Assembly (NCBI GenBank): GCA_018716285.1
Contig: DVKD01000039.1
Coordinates: 1-64,000, forward strand
Source of the DNA: Candidatus Merdivicinus faecavium
GTDB lineage: Bacteria; Bacillota; Clostridia; Oscillospirales; Ruminococcaceae
Direction: 5' to 3'
DNA length: 64,000 nucleotides
Below, piece after piece: positions 51,890-59,771 of this stretch (the first letter of the stretch is position 1; each line of letters opens with the position of its first letter). Both the position numbers and the translations under genes were made by a program. The notes under the pieces were generated by a model. It was not told the DNA's origin. It did no database searches and worked only from the letters and a program-made list of their open reading frames with translations.

Positions 51890-52438
51890 TCAGTCTTCGA
51901 TCTCGGGGATGCGGCGGATGCGGGGGTCGGTGAAGATGTCGTACTCGTCGTAGCTCGGCGTGCTGAACTCCGAGACGACCGCGCCCTCATCGCCCGCCTG
52001 GAACCAGTGGCGGGTGTTCGGGCGGATGGTGTACTGCTCGCCGGGCGCCAGCGCGATCTCGTGCCAGACCGTATAGTGCTCCTCGCTGCCGGCCGGAGGG
52101 GTGCAGGCAGGGGTTTGCGCCGGATCCCCCTCGACGTAGAGGTAGCAAAGGCCGTACCGGCAGCGGAAGGTTTCCTCCTTGCCCGGGTACCCGAGGGAGG
52201 GGATGGGGGCGTGGCGGTGTTCCGGGCAGGTCTGGCGCGGCATGAGGGCCATTTCCTTGGCGCAGCAGCGCTCGGTGTTGACATACACGATCAGCTGCAG
52301 CCCGGTCCGGGCGAGATCCTCGAGTCCAAAGTCGGCGACTTCGAGGTTTTCGATCTCCTCTGGGGTCAGGGTGATATGGGCCTTGTCAAAGAGGGCGAGG
52401 GCCTTTGCTTTTGCGGCTTCATAGTCGGATTTTTTCAT
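51890..52438 (-). CDS. D-lyxose/D-mannose ketol-isomerase (cupin)
   Basis: Interconverts D-lyxose and D-xylulose, and often D-mannose and D-fructose. The 182-residue cupin matches the D-lyxose isomerase family in length and in its metal ligands: His-x-His in CPEHRHAP, Glu in GKEETFRCRYG and a later His in RPNTRHWFQAG. The start ATG 52438 overlaps the stop of the kinase gene in TGATG, with AAAGGA nine bases upstream, so translation is coupled. It is followed 13 bases later by the aldolase. Confidence 0.83.
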   Translation of the reverse strand: MKKSDYEAAKAKALALFDKAHITLTPEEIENLEVADFGLEDLARTGLQLIVYVNTERCCAKEMALMPRQTCPEHRHAPIPSLGYPGKEETFRCRYGLCYLYVEGDPAQTPACTPPAGSEEHYTVWHEIALAPGEQYTIRPNTRHWFQAGDEGAVVSEFSTPSYDEYDIFTDPRIRRIPEIED

Positions 52439-53400
52439 CACAATACATCCTTTCGCTGTAATTTGGGATGGCGTTCCATAAAATCGAGCACGGCCGGAAG
52501 GGAGGGGATCCCCGTCGAGGCGCCGACGGCCTGGATGCAGTGGGCGCCGACCGCGTTGGCGAGCCGCCCGCATTGTTCAAAGCTCCAGCCCTGCGCAAGC
52601 CCGCAGAGGAAGCCGGCGCAGAAGGAATCCCCCGCCCCCGTCGTATCGACCGGGCGGATTTCGGTATAGGCGGGGAGGAGAAAGCGCTCCTCCCGGCTGG
52701 GGGCGAAATAGGCGCCGTCCCCGCCGGTCTTGACGACGACCTGCCCGACGCCGCAGTCAAAAAAGAAGTCGGCGATCTTTGAAAGCTCCCGCTCCCCGGA
52801 CAGGGCCGCCGCTTCGTCGTAGCTGGGCATAAACAGGTCGAGCCCCGGCAGCGCCTCCCGGATCTTGGGCAGCCAGACGCCGTCAAAGTCGCAGGCGGTG
52901 TCCATGACGGTGAACTTTCCCTGCTCCCGCATCCTGCGCAGCAGCTGTCCGCAGGGCGCGCCGTCAAAGGAGGTCAGCAGCAGCGCGCCGCCGATGAAAA
53001 TGATGCCGCACTCCGCGAGCAGCCCTTCCGGGATCTCCTCCGCGCGCAGCGCCGAAGTCGATCCGGGGCAGTAGAGGAAGGAGCGCTCCCCCTCGGAGCT
53101 CACGCAGACGGCCGAGGTGGTGGTGGCAGCCGACGGGTCGCGGAGCACGCCGCGGGTGTCCACCCCCGCTTCCTCGCAGGTGCGGAGGACGAAATCCCCG
53201 AAGCTGTCCGCGCCGACCTTGCAGCAGAGCAGGGCCGGGACTCCGAGCTTCGCGAGGTCGATGGCGGCGTTGGAGGCGCAGCCGCCGACGTGGGTCGACG
53301 CGCCCGCGATCTTTTGCAGTTTCCCCGGCGCGGGGAGGGCGTCGACCGGCGACAGGATGATGTCGGTCGTCACGCTGCCGATACAGCAGATCTTTTTCAT
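52438..53400 (-). CDS. PfkB family sugar kinase
   Basis: The 320-residue ribokinase-fold protein has the N-terminal glycine pair (THVGGCASNAAIDLAKLG), and the C-terminal signature DTTGAGDSFCAGFLCGL with the catalytic Asp. It phosphorylates a ketose, nucleoside or sugar; in this operon a ketohexose or ketopentose such as fructose or xylulose is the natural inference. It is the first gene of the three-gene operon, with GGGGG before ATG 53400 and a promoter at 53511-53539. Confidence 0.9.
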   Translation of the reverse strand: MKKICCIGSVTTDIILSPVDALPAPGKLQKIAGASTHVGGCASNAAIDLAKLGVPALLCCKVGADSFGDFVLRTCEEAGVDTRGVLRDPSAATTTSAVCVSSEGERSFLYCPGSTSALRAEEIPEGLLAECGIIFIGGALLLTSFDGAPCGQLLRRMREQGKFTVMDTACDFDGVWLPKIREALPGLDLFMPSYDEAAALSGERELSKIADFFFDCGVGQVVVKTGGDGAYFAPSREERFLLPAYTEIRPVDTTGAGDSFCAGFLCGLAQGWSFEQCGRLANAVGAHCIQAVGASTGIPSLPAVLDFMERHPKLQRKDVL

Positions 53401-53419
53401 AGAATTCCCCCTTTTTTGT

Positions 53420-53448
53420 TTGACATCTTATGGAAAATGCGGTATGAT
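53420..53448 (+). promoter_or_regulatory. Promoter facing the ROK regulator
   Basis: A perfect TTGACA (53420-53425) and TATGAT (53443-53448) are 17 bases apart on the plus strand. It leaves a 180-base leader before the ROK start and runs through the divergent operon promoter. Confidence 0.65.
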
Positions 53449-53510
53449 GGAGAAAAAGTGCCCGCCTTTTGCGATATGAAGGCGGCTCGCTTTTTCTCCC
53501 GATTAACCAC

Positions 53511-53539
53511 AGTATACACCATTCCGTCCTATTTGTAAA
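53511..53539 (-). promoter_or_regulatory. Promoter of the kinase-isomerase-aldolase operon
   Basis: TTTACA (53534-53539) and TATACT (53511-53516), with an extended TG, are 17 bases apart on the minus strand. Confidence 0.7.
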
Positions 53540-53562
53540 TAGCATATATAAATTTATTTGCA
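53534..53562. promoter_or_regulatory. Candidate ROK repressor operator
   Basis: TGTAAATA (53534-53541) and TATTTGCA (53555-53562) form an inverted repeat with 7 of 8 bases matching around an AT-rich 13-base centre. It covers the -35 of the operon promoter, as expected for a NagC/XylR-type repressor site. Confidence 0.5.
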
Positions 53563-53628
53563 CGCTTCCCTCTATGGGAGGGCAGATGCAAAAACACGGC
53601 TGCCGGCCGCACTGCAAGGAGGATCCCT

Positions 53629-54831
53629 ATGAAAAACCGCGGAATCAACAGCGAGCAGGCCAAACGGACCAACCGTCTGCTGGTGCTGCAAAATCTGAGC
53701 ATGACGGGCGGAGCTTCCCGCACCGAGCTGACCCGGCGGGTCGGCCTGGCCAAAATGACCGTCACGAACATCACGGCCGAGCTGATCCGCAGCGGCATCC
53801 TCCGCGAAAGCCAGTCTCTCGGCCACGACCGGCCCGGCGCAGGCCGCCCCCAGATGCTGCTGAGCTTTACGCCAAAAGCGCCGGCCGTCATCGGCATCTG
53901 GCTTTCCCGCGACGCCTGCACCGGCATCCTCGCGGATATGGCCCTCAAAGTTCTCGAAACCCGCACCCATCCCCTTTCCGCCGGCGAGACCGCCGAAACG
54001 CTGCTGGACAAGTTTGCGGACCTCTGCGCCTCCCTCCGCGGCGCGCTTTCTCCCGGCCAGCCGCTGCTCGGGGCGGGGATCGCCTCGATCGGCCCGCTCG
54101 ATCTGCAAAGCGGCAGTATCCTCAACCCGCCGAACTTCGGCGGGCTCCATGACATCCCGGTCTGCGCCGCTTTGTCGGAGCGCCTGGATCTGCCGGTTTT
54201 TCTGGAAAACGACACCAACGCCGCCGCCCTGGCCGAAAAATATTTCGGCTGCTGCGCCTCCTGTTCAAACTTTGTCTACGTCGGCCTGACCAACGGCCTG
54301 AGCGCCGGCATCGTCCTGCGGGACGCGCTGCTGCACGGCCAGCACGGCTTTGCGGGGGAACTTGGCCACACCGTCGTCGATCCGGCGGGTGCGAAATGCT
54401 ACTGCGGCCGCCGCGGATGCCTTGAGACGCTGGTCGCCGCCTCCCGCCTGCTTCGGGAGGCGGAGGGACGGTTTGGATACCCTTTCCGGGATTTTGCGCA
54501 GCTTTGCCGTTTTTGCGAAAGCAGGACGGAGGGGGAGGAGTGGCTCGCCGGGAAGCTCGAGCCGCTTGCGCTGGCGCTTGCCAACCTCGCAAACCTCGTC
54601 GACCCGGAATGCATCCTGCTTGGGCACGAAGGCGCCTGCCTCCCCGACCGCATTCTGGACCTGCTCGCCCGCCGGGTCAACGCGGAAGTTCTCGCGGGAG
54701 AGCGCGCGGGTATCCGCATCGGGCGCAGCTCCTTCGGCCCGCTCGCGGCGGTCTACGGGGCGGCGGTGGTCGTCCTCAAAAAGGTGTTCGACGGCGAGCT
54801 TGGCTACGCGCAGTTTTTCCGCGAAGCGTGA
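53629..54831 (+). CDS. ROK family transcriptional repressor (NagC/XylR type)
   Basis: The 400-residue protein has an N-terminal winged helix (SRTELTRRVGLAKMTVTNITAELI, residues about 30-55), then a ROK sugar-kinase-like domain with GIASIGPLDLQSG, FLENDTNAAALAEKYFG, and the zinc motif AKCYCGRRGCLE. Such repressors release DNA on binding a sugar or sugar phosphate. AAGGAGG lies six bases before ATG 53629. It is divergent from the kinase-isomerase-aldolase operon and is probably its repressor. Confidence 0.9.
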   Translation: MKNRGINSEQAKRTNRLLVLQNLSMTGGASRTELTRRVGLAKMTVTNITAELIRSGILRESQSLGHDRPGAGRPQMLLSFTPKAPAVIGIWLSRDACTGILADMALKVLETRTHPLSAGETAETLLDKFADLCASLRGALSPGQPLLGAGIASIGPLDLQSGSILNPPNFGGLHDIPVCAALSERLDLPVFLENDTNAAALAEKYFGCCASCSNFVYVGLTNGLSAGIVLRDALLHGQHGFAGELGHTVVDPAGAKCYCGRRGCLETLVAASRLLREAEGRFGYPFRDFAQLCRFCESRTEGEEWLAGKLEPLALALANLANLVDPECILLGHEGACLPDRILDLLARRVNAEVLAGERAGIRIGRSSFGPLAAVYGAAVVVLKKVFDGELGYAQFFREA

Positions 54832-54868
54832 CCGCGCCGCCCGGCCGTTTTTCCACAAAAAATCCGCA

Positions 54869-54913
54869 AAAAACTGCCGCCGGTTGGGGAAAGCCCTTCC
54901 GGCGGCAGTTTTT
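54869..54913. terminator. Bidirectional terminator between ROK and zinc-ribbon genes
   Basis: A 15-bp perfect stem (54869-54883 with 54899-54913) includes five A on one side and five T on the other, so it stops the converging transcripts. It marks the left border of the AAA-protease/Hsp70 cluster. Confidence 0.85.
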
Positions 54914-54919
54914 CTGAAA

Positions 54920-55414
54920 TCAGGCCAAAAAGCGGATGCCCGCGGCCTCGCTGTATTCCTCGGGGGTCCCGACCAGGACGGTCAGAGTGAGATTTTTCTC
55001 GAGCCGGATGCCGACCCGCCAGAGCCCCTCCGCCTTCGGCAGCGGCAGCTCAACGGAGAAGTCCTTGGCAAGGCCCTTCCCCTCCGCGCGGAGGGAGAGG
55101 CGCAGCGCCGAGCCGTCCTCCAGATCATCGGGCTCGAGGCGGAGGAATTCGGTCTCGCTCCAGACGGTCTGGCCGTCCGCGCGGCCGAGATCGGCCAGGA
55201 CGACAGTCTCCTCCGTCTCCTTGACGCCGCCGTCCCCGTTTTCATAGCGGTAGACGACCGCCTTGAGGGAGCTCAGACTGCTGACCAGCCGGGCGCGGTG
55301 TTCGGCGCAGAAGCTGTCGACCGACCCGCCTCCCCCGAGATCCCCGAGCGCGGGCATCCCGCAGTAGGGGCAGGCTGTCCCCTCGTAAGATGTCTGACAT
55401 AATTTGCATACCAT
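54920..55414 (-). CDS. Small zinc-ribbon protein of the AAA-protease/Hsp70 cluster
   Basis: The 164-residue protein starts with a zinc ribbon (Cys3, Cys6, Cys15 and Cys18 in CKLCQTSYEGTACPYCG), then a Gly-rich linker (GDLGGGGS), and a domain of about 120 residues predicted to be beta-rich (ETVVLADLGRADGQTVW, FSVELPLPKAEGLWRVGI). I recognise no family for the second part. The start at 55414 follows AAAGGAGG by eight bases; a longer frame begins at 55435. It is the last gene of the cluster, 20 bases after the coiled-coil gene. It may be a substrate adaptor, but this is only inference from the zinc-ribbon fold. Confidence 0.7.
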   Translation of the reverse strand: MVCKLCQTSYEGTACPYCGMPALGDLGGGGSVDSFCAEHRARLVSSLSSLKAVVYRYENGDGGVKETEETVVLADLGRADGQTVWSETEFLRLEPDDLEDGSALRLSLRAEGKGLAKDFSVELPLPKAEGLWRVGIRLEKNLTLTVLVGTPEEYSEAAGIRFLA

Positions 55415-55434
55415 ATCGGAATCCTCCTTTATCA

Positions 55435-56436
55435 TCAGGAATTTGCACTGCGTTCGAGCATCTCTTCACTCGCGGTAACGCCCAGCTGGATCTCCTCCTG
55501 TACGAGGGCAAGCCAGCCTGCGATCTGTTCCAGATCGCCCTTGACGGCGGCGGGGAGGTCCTTCTCCCCTTTGTAAGCCGACTTTTCGGGCAGCCGCGCC
55601 TGAAGCCGCGCTAAAACCTGGGCGCGTTCAGCCTCGTTGCGGTCCCAGAGGTTCTCCCATGCCTTGCGGAATACCTCGGTCCGGGCGGCGATCTCCTGCT
55701 GCGCGCGTTCCAGTTCGGTGCGGGAGGCTTCGAAAGCGTCCAGCTGCTCCTTTGCCCGGCTCGCGCGCTCCCCGGCCTGCTCCATAGCCGATTTGCGGTC
55801 GGCAAGGGTCTTTGTGAGCGACGCTTCCTGCTGGAGGAGGGCGTCCTCCTCGGCCTTGTACCGCGCGATCTCATCGTCCAGGGCCTTTTTCCGGCTGCGG
55901 ACGGAGGCGAGCGTCTCTTCCCGTGTCTTAGAAAGCTCCTCCAGTTCCTGGCAGCGGCGGTCGATCTCCGCGGCCTCCGCTGCCGCCTGGTCCAGACGGC
56001 CGTCCTCAAGCTCCTCGATGCGGGCGCGCTTGCGCTCATTTTCCTTCCGGCGCTCGAGAAGCCCTGCGCGTTCCGGCTCGAGCCTCGCCAGAAGCGCGTC
56101 CAGCCGGCTGCCCTCTGCATCCGCCTCGGCGGCGAGGTTCTGGATCTCATTGAGGGAGGTCTCCGTCTGCTGCGCCTGCCGGACAAAGCCGTCGAGACGC
56201 TGGCGCTGCGCGCCGGCTGAAAAAGCCACGCTGTTTGCCGCGGCGAGGCGGAGCAGGCCGTTGAACAGCGCGCTCAAGCCGGTCGCATCCTGCGGCGTAC
56301 AAGTCAGCCGGTCGACGCCGGAGGGGCTTGCGAATTCCTTAAGCGCTTCGGTGAGGAATCGAACGGCGTCGCTGCCGGTGGGCTGCGCTTTCTGGCCGAT
56401 GACCTCCAGCATATACTGAATATTGCGGGTATTCAT
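55435..56436 (-). CDS. Coiled-coil protein of the AAA-protease/Hsp70 cluster
   Basis: The 333-residue protein is almost wholly helical: a small N-terminal domain (about 1-85), then a long coiled coil (about 85-270, rich in Glu, Ala, Arg, Lys and Leu heptads such as RLDALLARLEPERAGLLERR), and a C-terminal helical end. There are no signal peptide, transmembrane segment or catalytic motif. ATG 56436 overlaps the Hsp70-like stop by ATGA, so the two proteins are made together and probably interact. It could act as a scaffold or a nucleotide-exchange-type cochaperone; neither is shown by sequence. Confidence 0.65.
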   Translation of the reverse strand: MNTRNIQYMLEVIGQKAQPTGSDAVRFLTEALKEFASPSGVDRLTCTPQDATGLSALFNGLLRLAAANSVAFSAGAQRQRLDGFVRQAQQTETSLNEIQNLAAEADAEGSRLDALLARLEPERAGLLERRKENERKRARIEELEDGRLDQAAAEAAEIDRRCQELEELSKTREETLASVRSRKKALDDEIARYKAEEDALLQQEASLTKTLADRKSAMEQAGERASRAKEQLDAFEASRTELERAQQEIAARTEVFRKAWENLWDRNEAERAQVLARLQARLPEKSAYKGEKDLPAAVKGDLEQIAGWLALVQEEIQLGVTASEEMLERSANS

Positions 56437-58307
56437 CTTGATTTCTCCCCTTTCTGATCTGCGGCGGCGGTGCGGAATATGAGAAGGCCGTCGTAAAGCT
56501 CGTGCAGGGTGCCGAGGCGGCGAACCTGCGGCGTGCCGCTTTCCACAAATTTGGGCGTCGGCGGGAAAACGCTGTCATCGTACCGCGATTCGACCGGCAC
56601 GATATGGAGGCTCAGCTGCAGGGATTCGTCGAGCGAAAAGCCGATGAAGAACAGCAGATTGCTGCCGAGGACGTCGCTTCCGAAGGTAAACGCCTTCTGC
56701 AGCTCCTGGGCCACCGGCACCCGCTGGCCGAACGCCGGGTTGTCGGTCAGGTTGATGAGGATCTGGTCGATCTTGCTGGCCCCGCAGGGGAGCGGCGTCC
56801 CGTCGGCGTTTAAGAGGTAGCAGGGCTGCCCTTCCCGCACGACGTCGTCCTTGCGGATGGAATAGAGGTCCACCTGCTTCCCGTCCGGATCGAGGGCGCA
56901 GAAGCCGACCGAGAAGGGGCTGGTCTGGATGACCTCGATCACATGGTTGGCGGCGAGGGTGAGGCCGTAGGAGACGGCCATCGCCCGCTCGCTCTGGACG
57001 AGCTGCTGGCTGAACCGGGGATCGAAGCCCTCGCCCTGCCAGCCCATCTCCTCCTTGACCTGCGCCTCGACCAGCGGGAAGTTGCAGAATCCGCCGCAGA
57101 GGATGATCCGGAAGAGCCCTTCGCCGGAGTTCTCGTTCCGTCCGGCGTCGGCAGCGGTCCAGGGGATGCCTTTTTCGTCCAGGTACTGGCGGACCTCGGC
57201 GATCTCCTTGCGGATGACCGGCGCGATGTGGCGGTCATAGGCCCCCATCAGCAGGCCGTAGCTGATGTCCAGCGTGTCCTCATCCGCCCCGGCCTCGTCG
57301 TCATCCAGGCCGTTGAAGTCGATAGAAAAGGCGGTCTCCTTCATCTCCTCCGCCTCATCCATCCCGCCGAGGTAGTAGATTTCGCGCAGGGCGCGGAGGT
57401 TGTCGCTGATGCTCGTGCACTCCCGCCCCTCTTCCGCGGCGCGGGAAACGAGATTTTCGCCGCTGTCGCCCAAAATGGTCGCCTCGACCGCCCGGACGTA
57501 CTGCTGGAACTTCGGCCCCCGGACGATCTCCTGCTCGCTGCGGCCGGTCAGGGCTGCGAGCGCCATCAAAACGACCATCTCCATATACGCGATGCCGGAG
57601 GCGCCGAGGGTGCGGTCGGTATTCTCGCCGACGCCGTTGCGGAAAACGCCGCGGATCCGGCTGCGGGGACCGTTCTCGTCGGCCTCGCAGACGGTGAGGT
57701 CGAGGGTGCCGCCGCCCGCGTCAAAGACGAAGCAGTGCCCGCGGAAGGGCCGGCCGGCTTCCCGCCGGTATTTGTGGACAAAGTAGGCGCAGGCCGCGAC
57801 CGGCTCGGAAACCAGCCGCACCCGCTTGACCTGCGGGAGGCTTTTGCAGATGTCGAGGAGCTGGGTCCGCGCGTCGTAGGTGCTCTCCTTGCGGAGCCAG
57901 CTTTCCGGCACCCCGATGGCGACCTCCTCCAGCTCGGAGAGGGAAAAATTCTGGGCGACGGCGGAAAAAATGAACTGGTAGTAGCGCCGGCAGATCTCCT
58001 CCGGGGTATCCGGGGCGGTATAGCCGCGCTCGGCGATCATCTCCTGGTTCTCCTCGGCAAGCAGGAGCTTCCAGCCGGTCCAGCTGCGGCAGGGGCGGTC
58101 AGCCGTCGCCTGATTGACAGCAGTCTTTGCCTGGGCGGCAAACAGGTAGGAGGTCTGCCCCTTTCTTGTCTTCGCAGCGACGATGGACGGCAGGTAAGGG
58201 CTGTCCATCCCCTGGGTGATAAAGGGGTGAAGCTGCTCATCCTCCCCGAGGTAGGAGACCGAAAAGTAGGTAGAGCCTCCGTCGACGCCAAATCCGCTGT
58301 ATTTCAT
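56433..58307 (-). CDS. Hsp70/actin-like ATPase
   Basis: The 624-residue protein has an actin-fold ATPase: phosphate-1 loop GVDGGST (7-13), the Hsp70-type VSEPVAACAYF (166-176), phosphate-2 loop DAGGGTLDLTV (196-206) and the adenosine motif LCGGFCNFPLVEAQ (403-416). The C-terminal part (about 455-620) is beta-rich but lacks a recognisable DnaK substrate-binding lid. It is not DnaK: the N-terminus, spacing and C-terminus differ and no dnaJ or grpE lies nearby. AAGGAG precedes ATG 58307. It lies between two coiled-coil genes in the cluster. Confidence 0.82.
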   Translation of the reverse strand: MKYSGFGVDGGSTYFSVSYLGEDEQLHPFITQGMDSPYLPSIVAAKTRKGQTSYLFAAQAKTAVNQATADRPCRSWTGWKLLLAEENQEMIAERGYTAPDTPEEICRRYYQFIFSAVAQNFSLSELEEVAIGVPESWLRKESTYDARTQLLDICKSLPQVKRVRLVSEPVAACAYFVHKYRREAGRPFRGHCFVFDAGGGTLDLTVCEADENGPRSRIRGVFRNGVGENTDRTLGASGIAYMEMVVLMALAALTGRSEQEIVRGPKFQQYVRAVEATILGDSGENLVSRAAEEGRECTSISDNLRALREIYYLGGMDEAEEMKETAFSIDFNGLDDDEAGADEDTLDISYGLLMGAYDRHIAPVIRKEIAEVRQYLDEKGIPWTAADAGRNENSGEGLFRIILCGGFCNFPLVEAQVKEEMGWQGEGFDPRFSQQLVQSERAMAVSYGLTLAANHVIEVIQTSPFSVGFCALDPDGKQVDLYSIRKDDVVREGQPCYLLNADGTPLPCGASKIDQILINLTDNPAFGQRVPVAQELQKAFTFGSDVLGSNLLFFIGFSLDESLQLSLHIVPVESRYDDSVFPPTPKFVESGTPQVRRLGTLHELYDGLLIFRTAAADQKGEKSR

Positions 58308-58339
58308 GATTGACCACTCCTTCGCGTATTTTCAGTGCG

Positions 58340-59650
58340 TCAGCCCACCGCCGTAAAGCGCTCGAGGTCGGGGACCTTGCGGCAGTCGTGCTGCGCGTCG
58401 GGCTGCGCGCCGATTTCTTCGTGCAGAAGCTGCCCGATCTCAGCCGACGTCTGGTGGGCGCGGCCGTAATCATCCTCACCGTCATAGACGATGAAATCGA
58501 CATTGGGCTTGCCGGAACCGTCGCCGCCGATGCGGAATGCGACCCGGTTGCCGGAGCCGTCGTTGTAAACTAAGGACATATCCTCCCGCTCATCGCCGCC
58601 GCAGTAGTCGGCGACCTCGCGCTGCCAGCTGCTGCCGGTCATGACGTCGTTGATGGCGAGGGCCTGCCGGAGGGCGGCCTCGGAGCGGATGAGCGCGTCG
58701 GTGGCCTGCTGGGAAGCGACGTGCGCTTCCTCGCGGACGGCAGCCAGAGCGGCGGCGACTTCGTCAAGCTGAGAGAAGCCGACCGATTCGTCTCTGTCGG
58801 CCCGGTCGAGGACGGCCATCTGCGCATCGAAACGCCGGCGCAGGTCGGTCACAGCGCCGCGGGTCCAGAAGTCGACGTCGCAGGGGCGGGTGACCTGTTC
58901 GCCGTCGGATTCAAAGGTCACCTCGCGGCTTCCGAGGGTTTCGAGCTCGGAGAGCAGGGCGCTCGCCTCTTTGCGGAGGAAGAGCAGGGTGTCGGCGAAC
59001 TGGCGGTTCTGGATAGTCAGCCGGCCCTTGAGGGCGTAGGCTTCGGGGACGCAGACATTCGCGGTGCCAAGGGCGGCCTCGGCGTTGCCGGCGCGGAGGG
59101 AGGCTTCACCGGCTTCCAGCTGCTGGCGGAGGGTGGCAAAGCGCTCGCCCTCAAAACGGCCGGGGTGCAGGCCCTGCATCTCCTCGACCTGGCCGCGGAG
59201 CTCTTTCAAAGCGCAGGCAGCGGCCTCATGGGCGCTCTCCTTCTGGGCGGCAATGGCCTGGAACTGGGCGGCGGTCTCCTTCGACAGGCTCTGGACCTGG
59301 TCGCTGATGCCGCGGATGCGGGTGTTCATCTGGCCCATCGCCAGGCGGATGGACTCGAAGCTCTGCTGGGTCTGGGCCTGTTCGGCCTGCTGCTGGCGGG
59401 TGAGCGCATCGATGCGGTCGTTGAAGCGCCGGTTTAACTCTGCCGTCTCCTTGCGGGCGGCGTTTGCCTCCCTGCGGCTGCGTTCGGCGGCGGCCTCCGC
59501 TTCGCGGCGCCTGCTTTCGAGCTCGCGGCTGCGCTGCTGTTCCCGGCGGAGGCTCTCCTGGGCGGCTGCGGCCTGGGCGCGGTTGGCGGCGCTTTCGCGC
59601 ATCTGGCGGTTGTAGTCGTTGCGGTTGACTACCATAGTGTATCCGGACAT
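58340..59650 (-). CDS. Coiled-coil protein with unrecognised C-terminal domain
   Basis: The 436-residue protein has a long coiled coil at about residues 15-160, very rich in Gln, Arg, Ala and Glu (RREQQRSRELESRRREAEAA), then a helical middle, and a distinct C-terminal domain (about 340-436) with GGDEREDMSLVYNDGSGNRV and PNVDFIVYDGEDDYG, which I cannot assign. No membrane segment or signal. The start at 59650 follows AAGGAG. It lies 121 bases after the AAA-protease gene and 32 bases before the Hsp70-like gene. The C-terminal domain recalls modules that bind or sense a partner, but this is inference. Confidence 0.65.
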   Translation of the reverse strand: MSGYTMVVNRNDYNRQMRESAANRAQAAAAQESLRREQQRSRELESRRREAEAAAERSRREANAARKETAELNRRFNDRIDALTRQQQAEQAQTQQSFESIRLAMGQMNTRIRGISDQVQSLSKETAAQFQAIAAQKESAHEAAACALKELRGQVEEMQGLHPGRFEGERFATLRQQLEAGEASLRAGNAEAALGTANVCVPEAYALKGRLTIQNRQFADTLLFLRKEASALLSELETLGSREVTFESDGEQVTRPCDVDFWTRGAVTDLRRRFDAQMAVLDRADRDESVGFSQLDEVAAALAAVREEAHVASQQATDALIRSEAALRQALAINDVMTGSSWQREVADYCGGDEREDMSLVYNDGSGNRVAFRIGGDGSGKPNVDFIVYDGEDDYGRAHQTSAEIGQLLHEEIGAQPDAQHDCRKVPDLERFTAVG

Positions 59651-59771
59651 ACAATACCTCTCCTTCAAAAATCTATTTGGGTTTCTGCGGGATTTTCTCC
59701 CTTTCGCCCTAATAAAATCACGGGAGGATGTTTTCTGTCAGATGGGGAAAAATTTTTTTGGATAGTATCTG

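Noticed and set aside
56943-58313. 456-codon ORF opposite the Hsp70-like gene
   Set aside because: Shadow frame of the Hsp70-like gene; it lacks any family features and a ribosome site.
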